Of a DNA stretch of 64,000 nucleotides, positions 38,221 through 46,220 are shown piece after piece. The DNA is taken from positions 18,725,641 to 18,789,640 of the forward strand of contig NC_089589.1 in assembly GCF_019320115.1 (NCBI RefSeq), in the 5' to 3' direction. A model generated the notes under the pieces. The model did no database searches. It worked only from the letters and a program-made list of their open reading frames with translations, and was not told where the DNA came from. The number at the start of each line of letters is the position of its first letter. The first letter of the stretch is position 1. Position numbers and translations under genes: made by a program. This DNA comes from Miscanthus floridulus (lineage: Eukaryota > Streptophyta > Magnoliopsida > Poales > Poaceae).

Positions 38221-38290
38221 GCCGGCGGGATTCAAACTCACGACATCTCCCTCACGTTTCTGTTGCTCTACCACTACACTACACTATCAC
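38221..38290 (-). other. tRNA-like sequence (pol III box A/B pattern), not a functional tRNA
   Basis: On the minus strand a box-A-like TAGTGTAGTGGTAGAGC (about 38268-38286) is followed about 35 bases later by a box-B-like GAGTTTGAATCC (about 38228-38240) and CGCCGGCCA. The spacing fits a tRNA, but the anticodon arm does not fold convincingly and there is no acceptor stem. I read it as a tRNA-derived relic or chance mimic. Confidence 0.4.
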
Positions 38291-38371
38291 TTTGTGTCTA
38301 GATTACGTTATCTATCCTCATATATTATACTAAACCGAGAGTAAATTGCTTGTTTGAGGTCCTAAACGAAT

Positions 38372-38700
38372 TCAAATCAAAAAGTGGTCAACTACAAAGT
38401 TTCATAACTTTTCGGGATCTACAATTTTCATTTAGGAAGTGTTTTCATCCGAGATCGTTTGAAAAATTCGAATTTTAAATTTGAGAGATTCAAACGTAGT
38501 TTTGCATGATAAGATGATTTCAAATCAAAAAGTTGTCAACTACATAGTTTCATAACTTTTGGAGATCTACAATTTTCATTTAGGAAGTTTTTCCATCCGA
38601 GGTCTTTTGAAAAATTCAAATTTTAAAATTTTCAAATTAAAACGTCGTTTTTGAATGACAAGATAATTTCAAATCAAAATGTTGCCAACTACAAAATTTC
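38372..38700 (+). repeat. Tandem repeat, unit about 150 bp, 2.2 copies
   Basis: 'ttcaaatcaaaa(a/t)gt' starts near 38370, 38520 and 38669, each followed by 'caactacaaa/ta gtttcataactt' and 'gatctacaa'. The last partial copy forms one arm of the hairpin at 38671-38934. Confidence 0.75.
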
Positions 38701-38934
38701 ATAACTTCTCAAGATCTACAAAGTTTATTTTGGTCATTTGTTCATCCGACATAGTGGTAGTAACATTGTTCACAAATCTTATATATCTCTCTTCTACTTT
38801 CATGAAACTAATGAGAGATGTAGATTTTATGAACAACGTTATTGTCGCTTTGTCAAATGAAGAAATGACCAAAATAAACTTTGTAGATCTTAAGAAGTTA
38901 TACAAATTTGTAGTTGAAAAGTTTTTTATTTGAA
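38671..38934. repeat. Long imperfect hairpin (arms about 130 bp)
   Basis: The left arm 38671-38800 and right arm 38806-38934 are imperfect reverse complements, for example AAGATCTACAAAGTTTATTT against AAATAAACTTTGTAGATCTT. The same protein-like words appear on both strands, which is the expected by-product of a palindrome and not evidence of a gene. Confidence 0.85.
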
Positions 38935-39317
38935 TTCATTTAGGGCCTCAAAAATTGCTTTGAAAAACTGATTTGCCGAGGGCCAAAAAAAATGCACTCG
39001 GCAAAATGCCTCTTTGTCGAGTGCCAGAAAAAAACACTCGGCAAAGACGCATTTTGCCGTGTGCCGAAAAATAGCACTCGGCAAAATACATCTTTGCCGA
39101 GTGCCAGAAAAAAAGCACTCGGCAAAGACGCATTTTGCCGTTTGCCAAAAAATAGCACTCGGCAAAATACATCTTTGCCGCAAAAAAAAGGCACTCGGCA
39201 AAGACGCATTTTGTCGAGTGTTTTTTTTCGAGTGTATTTTATTTGGCACTCGGCAAAGACCGTCTTTGCCGAGTGCCCGAAAAAAAGCACTCGGCAAAGT
39301 GCCGGTTTCCGGTAGTG

Positions 39318-40128
39318 TGATGGAATCAATGATAAATTGATAATACCCCTTCCGGTCATGAAAAAGCATGGTGTTAATGAAAAGATTTGATCAATCTTAA
39401 TAGTTAAATAAAAGGCACCAATATCTTTTTAATTGTTGAATTAATTTAAGCATACATTATACAAGAAATGAATTTTCAAAGATATGCATTGGATCCACAT
39501 GAAACACTCAGTTAACAACTGTATTTTGAATTCCCCTTAGCGTATAGATAGAAAGTCTTGTGATTTACCTTATTTTCTTTGTCTGCTTTTTTTTCCTTAA
39601 TTGACCCCAAATCTCTTGACCTTGTAAACCTTTTTAATAACATATCTAATATATATTGACCGGTCGGTAGGGGCCTCTGATCCCTTCTAATTCCTAAAAA
39701 AACACTTAGGAATGAGGTGTAAATTAGTTTAAGTTCCACCCAATACATGTGAAATGAAGTAGATACGAGGGTATCCAAGCAAGGCCTTAACAAACTAATA
39801 GTATATTGGATTCCATCTGCATGTAAGCAATTCCCATGCATATGGCAGCAAACAGGAAAAACGAATGCATTAGTCGTGGAATTTAGGTTACCAGAGAAGA
39901 ACGATACTAGTGATGGTTCAAGTACCATTTTGCACTAGTATATAAGATGACATTTAATGCAAGTTTAAAATATTTTTAAAATGGCGTTTTGCACATAATT
40001 CAACAAAATTTTAATTTGCTGTAGATTTTAAAAGGTTTAAAAATATATTTTTATCATACGGCAAAAACACAAGATGCTAGGCCATTGTGATAGTATGTGC
40101 TATATACATGTGCCATGATTACACTTAC
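39318..40128. other. Intron sequence of the kinase gene
   Basis: AT-rich intron between exons 5 and 6, outside the small CACTA. I see no further element or coding sequence. Confidence 0.6.
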
Positions 40129-40338
40129 TTGCGTTGCCGATGAAGCACAGATGTCAGTTTCAATGAAACCGCACGTACGCTCCATTTGGTCCAGCTTCTC
40201 AATTATATAAAGCGTATGTGGCCTATCTGCTGGGTTACGGTCAATGCACTGTCTTCCAATCTCCGCACATACTCTCACATATTGCAACCATATGTCTTCC
40301 TGGTTCGATTTGAACCTAATACTCCAACTTTGAAGTAC
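40129..40338 (-). pseudogene. Kinase gene exon 5 (kinase C-lobe end)
   Basis: Seventy in-phase codons from VLQSWSIRF through VRVCAEIGRQCIDRNP to ASSATQ contain the subdomain XI arginine (ADRPH). The acceptor is GCTAG|GTAC and the donor CAA|GTAAGT. The preceding intron is about 2.9 kb and holds a CACTA element and a MITE. Confidence 0.85.
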
Positions 40339-40615
40339 CTAGCTAAGAAATAGCAAATATGAGCAAGGGTTTGTCCAATAAATGGAAATCCAATGTATGT
40401 AGTACATGTAAACAATATACTCAATATTACCCCCTCCAATCTGCAAGCAACACTTGTCCATAGTGGAAGAAAATTATCTTCCACTATATATCGAGGGTGT
40501 AGTAGCGCTTTGCATTATTTTCATACCCTACCCCTAATAAAATGTGGTCAGGGGAGAAGTAAGGACCGTACTGGAGAATCCCTAAGAGAAATAAAAGTCC
40601 ATAAAATCATCTCTA

Positions 40616-41046
40616 AGGGGTTGTTTGGATTCTTTCATTTTGGAGGAATTGGAATCTACTTAATAGATTAGGCTATTATTTGGCTTGGAATTTGTCATTC
40701 CACAACTTTCTAAAGTTCACATATAAGCCTATCTCAAATTCATAGGATGGGAGATGGAAATTGATTCTATAGATCATCACACTATGTTTCTACTTTGCAA
40801 CTTATAACATGTTCTTCAACTCGTTCCCCTATGGTAGAAATACAACGCATAAGTATCTCTCTCGTGTGGTCAACAATAATATACAAATATAGTCCATATA
40901 CATTCATATTAGCTTAATTAATCTATGTTTAAATTATGATTATTAAAATGAATTCAATTCCAATGATCCAAATGGGGCCTTAATTAATATATGTCTAAAT
41001 TATGATTATTAAAATGAATTCAATTTCAAGGATCAAACAGGGCCTA
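40616..41046. mobile_element. MITE-like element with a duplicated end, in the kinase intron 4
   Basis: It begins GGGGTTGTTTGGATTC and reaches GAATTCAATTCCAATGATCC AAATGGGGCC near 40978, giving inverted ends. The last ~70 bp is repeated directly (about 40913-40980 and 40981-41046) with small changes, ending AAACAGGGCC. No coding capacity. Confidence 0.6.
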
Positions 41047-41557
41047 AGAGAAAAATAAGCCTAAAATCCGAAACTCAATCCATTTTCAATAAGTCCAACA
41101 ACCCTTGTCTAGTCAAGCACCCCCTGTCCGCTTGTCTAGCTATGCCACTGAATGCAGTAGAAAAAAATGGCTATATATATTACATTTAATAAGGCATGCA
41201 CGTATACTCATTTTGATTTGAGTTATTTTAAAACTAGCATGTGCTTGGTTTGAGTGCACGGTGTGCTATGGACAAGTATCACAGAATAGTGGGAGTAACA
41301 CGTGCAAACCAAGTTGGTATCAAACTTAGAACAAACAATATGTTGGAGTAGGAAAGCACACACAAATGCCCAATCAATTAAATTAACACTATGTGACTTG
41401 CATTCCGAGATTTGATTTAACCTGCTGTAAGTAATAGCTTGTATGACTATATACATTCAGTTCTATGCCACGTTATTCCTATTTTGTCCTGTGTATCTTT
41501 TGCCTACCGCTCGATTGCTTATTTTCCAATCTTTCAATTTTCTAAGTTAACTACCTA

Positions 41558-42746
41558 CACTACTACACAAACTTTACTGGAGGCGGGCGTTTTCGGTTTC
41601 CCGCGGCGGGCCGCTTTGCCCGCTGCGGTTAAACGATTTCCCGCGGCGGGCATGTTAGGATGCCCGCCGCGGTTAAACATTTCAAAAAAAACCCAGGAAC
41701 CCACCGGCGAGCCCATTCTTGAGCCCACCGACGAGCCCATTCACAACCCAATACTGGCGCCACCGCACCTCGCTGGATCCGCCGCCGGGGTCTCCACCTT
41801 GCCGGATCTGCCGCCGGGGAGGTCATCCTCGCAGGATCTGCGCCATTGCCGCAGGTTGGGGCCGTCTCGCCGTGGATCCGTGTCGTCGCCGTGTGGATCC
41901 ACGCCGCAGGGAGTCGACGCGGCCGCCTGGATCCGCCGCCGTGTGGATCACCCGTCCCTACGTGCCACGCAGCTCCTCGCCTACGAGAGAGAGAGATGAG
42001 GGAGGTACTGAGAGGAGAGAGAGGGTGGGGGAGAGAGGGAGAGAGAGATACCGGGCACGGCGGCGCTCTCCTCGCCAGATCCGGTCACGGTCCTGGACCC
42101 ACGTGGTGGCGTGCGCGACGGAGAGGTGGTGGCGCGCGCGACCTTGCTCGATGCTACGCCGCGGAGAGGCCTTCACACGCCGGCGGCGCGCGCGACGGAG
42201 AGGTGGTGGCGCGCGCGACCTCGCTTGTCCCTGCGCCGCAGAGAGGCCTTCACACGCCGGCGAGGGAGAGAGAGAGGGAGTGGGAGAGAGAGGGAGTGGG
42301 AGAGGGAGAGAGAGGGAGTGGGAGAGGCCTTCACGCTGGCGACGGAGGGAGTGCGTGCGTCGTGGGTCGTCGCGGGGTGGAGGTGCTCGTCGCGGGCCGC
42401 GAGGTGGGCGAGGTGGGAGCGGCGCCTGGGGATGAGAGGTAAGAGGACTGAAACCCTAAGTGCTCATTTTATACCAGTACCCGCTACGGGCCTCACCCTG
42501 GGCCTATTGGGCCTCGGCCTTAACCGAGGCGGGCTTTATAGGATGTCCGCCACGGTACATCGATTTACCGTGGCGGACCTCTTAATATGCCTGCCATGAT
42601 TTACCGTGGCGGACAAAAGTGCCCGCCTCAGTAAATAAAAAATGCCCGCCGCGGTAAATCGTGGGATTTACCGCAGCGGGCAAAAATAGGAGCCCGCCGC
42701 GGAGAGCGTTATCGCAACGCTGCGCAAATTTGTTTTTGTAGTAGTG
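41558..42746. mobile_element. Non-autonomous CACTA with GC-rich core, in the kinase intron 4
   Basis: The ends are CACTACTACACAAAC (left) and CACTACTACAAAAAC (right, minus strand), with a perfect TSD CTA (41555-41557; 42747-42749). Subterminal copies of CCCGC(C/G)GCGG-TTAAA-like words occur on both sides (41580-41680; 42525-42710). The core 41700-42440 is GC-rich with GA-rich microsatellite (42250-42330). Long overlapping open frames there show no domain and reflect composition or a captured GC-rich 5' exon. Confidence 0.9.
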
Positions 42747-43288
42747 CTAGTGCATGGAGAAAAATATGGTTCAATGCCATACAGTTTCTTTTGTTTCCAC
42801 TGCTAAATCAACTCCATACCATGTTTACGCAATCCTAAGCTCAAGTTGATGTATATAAATATAACCAAATGTTGGAGTTCAAGACATTCTTATAATAGTT
42901 CCTCTAGAAAACTCATAAAATCAGTAGAAAAGAAAAATCCTATAAAGTTTAGCAGTTTTTTTTAGGGATCAGCAGGAGTTGCCCCCTAATGTTTATATAT
43001 ATTATAAGTAGATACAAAAAAGATAGTACAAAACAAATATATACTTTATTGTTGGTCAAGAAAAGGGAGGAACGGTAATATGACATTGGAGGGGCCAGTA
43101 TCAACTACTTAGTTCTTCTATAATAAAGAGGAACTATAATTTTTTTAGTAGCAGGCTTCAGAAATACTGAACAAAGTACATTGTATAAGGCTTGTAGTTG
43201 TACAGTGCACAAACCCATATTGCAGAAGCTAATCAGACGGTTATTTTAAGCTCGATCCTTTATTAGTCTTGGAACATGCTGTTCTTAC
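42747..43288. other. Intron 4 sequence, right part
   Basis: AT-rich intron between the CACTA and exon 4 of the kinase gene. Nothing else is recognisable. Confidence 0.6.
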
Positions 43289-43409
43289 ATTCTGAATGTC
43301 ACAATAACCCTTCCGTCCAGTTAATATCTCTGTGATTATAATACCGAGACTATATATGTCTGACTTGAATGTGATCACTCCATCATAGAATTCCAGTGCC
43401 AAGTATCCC
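43289..43409 (-). pseudogene. Kinase gene exon 4 (activation segment end)
   Basis: It encodes GYLALEFYDGVITFKSDIYS and onward to GYCDIQN, 40 codons. The APE motif of active kinases reads ALE, a proline-to-leucine change at a structurally important site. The donor is AAT|GTAAGA. Confidence 0.8.
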
Positions 43410-43559
43410 CTACAAGGGAGAGGGAGATCTTGTGGTTTGAGTCACTTAAAAAGAAAAGGGCTGCAACATGTCTTCATTCAACAGTATATTTGCAGTTTCG
43501 TGGTCCGAATGGTAGTAGTACCAAGAGACAAGTGTTTTAAAGCTGCTTTGCTAACTTAC

Positions 43560-43785
43560 AATGTTCCCATCACTTTTGAAGTTATAGTCTTGCTTTGTTT
43601 TCCATCAAAGCACCTTGCAAGACCAAAATCAGCAATTTTCGGTACCATGTTCTCATCCAGAAATATATTTGCAGGTTTGAGGTCTGAGTGAACCATATGG
43701 ATATCTTGGTGAAGATAATGTAAACCCTCACAAATTCCCTTGACTATTTTATAGCGTGTCCTCCATTCAAGTCCTTCAGATATAT
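43560..43785 (-). pseudogene. Kinase gene exon 3 (catalytic and DFG loops)
   Basis: Phase is kept across the intron (G|AT gives Asp). It encodes DISEGLEWRTRYKIVKG, the catalytic loop HSDLKPANI (serine where many kinases have arginine, so a non-RD type) and DFGLA. The donor is ATT|GTAAG. Confidence 0.85.
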
Positions 43786-44034
43786 CTGCAAAGTGAATTA
43801 TATTTTAGTTGGAGGGGTATGGGTATTAGGATACTTGAAGTCCTTTGCATTTCTGATTCTTCAAAAAAAAAGTCCTTCGCATTTCATCATTAGTTCCGTT
43901 CATACAAAAGAAATCGAGGAAAGGAACAAGTTGTCAATAATATAATTTTGAATGCTAGGAACGAGAAAAAGAAGGCATTCAACTTACATGGGTTTCTGGA
44001 TTTTCCAACAAAAATAAATCGAAAGGAAACATAC

Positions 44035-44293
44035 CAGTGATATACTTGTCAAGACTCCCTTTGGGCAGGAACTCAAAGCAGAGCAACCTTTGTCGTTCTT
44101 CAGCCAGGATCACCTTCCCCTCATAGTTCAATACTTTTCCTCGTGTATCAGAACAGTACCCCAAAAATCGCACTACATTCTTGTGCTTTGCCTTCATAAG
44201 ACAACCAACCTCTTTGATAAATTTCTCCTCATCCATATCAAGATTGTGGAACAGCTTCTTCACAGCGATGACTGTCCCATTCTGAAGTTCGCC
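44035..44293 (-). pseudogene. Kinase gene exon 2 (ATP-binding Lys, alpha-C)
   Basis: The acceptor TGTAG|GGC gives GELQNGTVIAVKKL, with the ATP-anchoring lysine, and then the helix with the partner glutamate (EKFIKEV). It ends in LPKGSLDKYIT with one base carried to the next exon; the donor is CTG|GTATG. Confidence 0.85.
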
Positions 44294-44370
44294 CTACAGT
44301 GACAAAGTTGCATTATGCCTTTTAGATCAGAATAAGGACAGTTGGGATCGAGTTACTTGTAAGTATTTAC

Positions 44371-44529
44371 CTTGTACACATTTGCAAACCCACCACTGCC
44401 AATTTTCCTATGATCAGAGAAATCATTCGTGATGGCCTTGAGAAGCGATAATGGCAGGTTTATGGGCTCTGCAGTTGGATCAAGCAGCATGCGCTCCAAG
44501 AGATGTTCCATGCTAGCTTCACAGTCCAT
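44371..44529 (-). pseudogene. Kinase gene exon 1 (start codon, glycine-rich loop)
   Basis: The ATG (44527-44529) opens 53 codons ending GSGGFANVYK, then the donor AAG|GTAAAT. The start is chosen because the MDxxAS...LPLSLLKAITNDFS opening is the usual N-terminus of this grass kinase group and no in-frame upstream extension looks coding. Confidence 0.85.
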
Positions 44530-44679
44530 TTCTTATAATCACATAGGAATGTAGTCTTCAGTCCAAACAAGAATTCAAGAAGCATCACAAAATGTTCTCT
44601 TAAAGGAAAAAATCAACTTTGTCCCTTTTTTTCCTTTTGTTCTTCAAACTTGACCAACCTTTCCGATCGAGCTTACTAA

Positions 44680-44940
44680 CAATCCCCGGATCAGTAAAAC
44701 AGGTTACTAGGAAAAGGTCACCGGATTAAGATTTTTCAGCAAGTTACACAGAACAATCCCTGGATCAGTAAAACAGGTTACTAGGAAAAGGTCACCGGGT
44801 TAAGATTTTTCAGCAAGTTACACAGAATAATCCCTGGATCAGTAAAACAGGTTACTAGCAAAAGGTCGCCAGGTTAACATTTTTCAGCAAATTACACATA
44901 GAACAATCCCCGGATCAGTAAAACAGGTTACTAGCAAAAG
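44680..44940. repeat. Minisatellite, 74-bp unit, about 3.5 copies, upstream of the kinase start
   Basis: GGATCAGTAAAACAGG starts at 44688, 44762, 44836 and 44912 (spacing 74, 74, 76), each followed by TTACTAG(G/C)AAAAGG. It lies 150-410 bp upstream of the kinase ATG (minus strand), so in its promoter or 5'-UTR. Confidence 0.9.
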
Positions 44941-45217
44941 GCACTACTGTTCGCTTGTCTGAAGGAATCTGGATGGTTTGGAGGAATGCTGGATGAATTT
45001 GTGAGAGAAAAACACTGTTTCGGATGAAAAAATAAGCGGATCAAACCGGGTTTAAGGCCACGCGAGGGGCGTACTCAGACATGGATGGAGAAAAGTCATT
45101 GGAAGAATCGATCACTGAAAGAAGATTGAGGCCTGCAGCCCTGCACGCAGGTTGCAAAGCACTGCTGCCTTCAGATCCGGAGAAGAAGAGTGCCCGCCTT
45201 GGTCGATAAATACAATG
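44941..45217. other. Flank between minisatellite and MULE, with a hAT-like MITE fragment
   Basis: Positions about 44946-45045 contain CTGTTCGCTTGTCTG and TTTGTGAGAGAAAAACACTG, words shared with the MITE at 50686-50805, so half of such a MITE remains here. Positions 45050-45217 show nothing recognisable. Confidence 0.45.
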
Positions 45218-45308
45218 CTGTAACATGAATTTTTTTTTAATTTTAACCCTTTTTTAATATAATTTTAAATTTAACATTGTCGATTTTTTTTAAAAAACTA
45301 ACACTTTT

Positions 45309-45475
45309 GGCCGCGTCTATTGCCCTGGCACGGCCAAATACCTATGACGCGCCATGCATGGTGGCGCGGCACAGGGCTGACGTGGCATGGGGCGGCGGGG
45401 GCCGCTGACGTGGCCGGTCATGCCGCGCCACCGACCATGACGCGGCAGTGCCGCGCCCTGATCTGTGGCGCGGCA
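45309..45475. repeat. Serial hairpins in the MULE left TIR
   Basis: Four consecutive quasi-palindromes occur: 45309-45335 (GGCCGCG...CACGGCC), 45345-45371 (TGACGCGCCA...TGGCGCGGCA), 45421-45447 (TGCCGCG...CGCGGCA) and 45449-45475 (TGCCGCGCC...GGCGCGGCA). Each is 27 bp long. The right TIR repeats the pattern, with a perfect 10-bp-arm version around 49325-49352. Confidence 0.85.
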
Positions 45476-45890
45476 GGTCCAGATATATACCGCGCGCGAC
45501 CCGCCTGCCCGCACGCACCCGTGCCCTGCCCGCCCGCCCGACGCCCCAACGCCGCCGCCGCACGCGCCAACGCCCGCCCGTCCACGCCGCGCACGCGCCC
45601 GCCCGGCCTCGCCTCGCCCCGCCCGCGCCCGCACGGCCCGGCCTCGGCCGCTCGCCCACGCCGCGCCCGGCCACTCCCGCCGCGCAGCGCCCTAGCCGGC
45701 CACGCCACGAACGCCGGCGCGTCAAGGCCGCCCGCTCCTAAGGTACCTCCCTCTCGATTTCATATTTTTTTTGTTATTATGTAGTATAGTTAGTATTTTT
45801 TGTATCTACTATTGGTGTCTTTGACCAAATTTATGTAATAGTGTACTAATATTTATGATACTTTCGTAATAAACTTATTATGAGATAGAA

Positions 45891-46040
45891 ATATTGATAC
45901 TCGAGAAGCAAGATGTGTATTTATTTTGAGACGGAGATAGAAATAATGATACCATTTTTTTAGTTTTGATCAAACTTAAACATATTTGACTACTCGAGAA
46001 GCAAGATGTGTATTTATTTTGAGACGGAGAGATTACTTGT
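45891..46040. repeat. Duplicated Stowaway-like end in the MULE leader
   Basis: ACTCGAGAAGCAAGATGTGT followed by ATTTATTTTGAGACGGAGA occurs twice (about 45899-45940 and 45991-46032). The wording matches the terminal part of Stowaway-type MITEs (…GAGACGGAGGGAGTA). It looks like a remnant MITE whose end was duplicated. Confidence 0.55.
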
Positions 46041-46220
46041 AATTTTAGAACCAAAGTTTTATATGGATGGATTATGTATTTATTATCTAGTATACTTAGG
46101 ATTTTGGGTTTAGAGATTTAGGCTAGTTAGGTTAGTGAATTTGTTTGTGAACTTACTAATGTTAACTTTAATTTTATTAATTTGAATACTCAAACGCTTT
46201 GTTTATCAATTTGTAACAGG

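Larger units (their letters stand above)
37869..39317. mobile_element. Small non-autonomous CACTA with TTTGCCGAGTGC repeats
   Basis: The termini are CACTATGGGAAAC (left) and CACTACCGGAAACC (right, minus strand), each followed by copies of TTTGCCGAGTGC / GCACTCGGCAAA in both orientations (37888-38080; 38970-39300). It sits in the intron between kinase exons 5 and 6. The 3-bp flanks (ATC, TGA) do not match; TGA also occurs two bases before the left end. No transposase is present. The core (38120-38935) holds a tRNA-like stretch, a 150-bp tandem repeat and a long hairpin. The many open frames in its ends are by-products of the repeats. Confidence 0.85.
28052..44529 (-). pseudogene. Receptor-like cytoplasmic kinase with C-terminal MSP-like domain, disrupted
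   Basis: Six exons on the minus strand join in correct phase with GT-AG borders: 44371-44529, 44035-44293, 43560-43785, 43289-43409, 40129-40338 and 37455-37819 (continuing at 28052-28179). They encode MDCEASMEHL..., a kinase domain (glycine loop GSGGFANVYK, catalytic Lys in AVKKL, HSDLKPANI loop, DFG) and then a VLDVYPLNIWFPF segment that looks like the start of a major sperm protein (VAP-like) domain. Grass genomes carry families of kinases fused to MSP domains, sometimes followed by WD40 repeats. The APE motif reads ALE, the MSP exon has at least one frameshift and stop codons, and a 9.3-kb CACTA splits it. Exons beyond 28052 are not found. I conclude it is a pseudogene; the first five exons are still open. 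Confidence 0.85.

Noticed and set aside
38221..38290. A possible tRNA gene
   Set aside because: Only A- and B-box-like words are present; there is no acceptor stem or convincing anticodon arm, and it lies in a transposon core.
38679..38933. Similar peptides encoded on opposite strands
   Set aside because: Explained by the palindrome at 38671-38934; not a gene.
37873..39369. Reiterated LPSA/FAEC-type peptides
   Set aside because: By-products of TTTGCCGAGTGC subterminal repeats of a CACTA.
41719..42599. Open frames of 160-240 codons in the CACTA core
   Set aside because: Low-complexity Arg/Gly/Pro-rich translations in three frames of a GA- and GC-rich segment; no domain.
45317..45784. Arg/Pro/Ala-rich frames near the MULE left TIR
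   Set aside because: They are translations of the hairpin-rich, GC-rich TIR in several frames.
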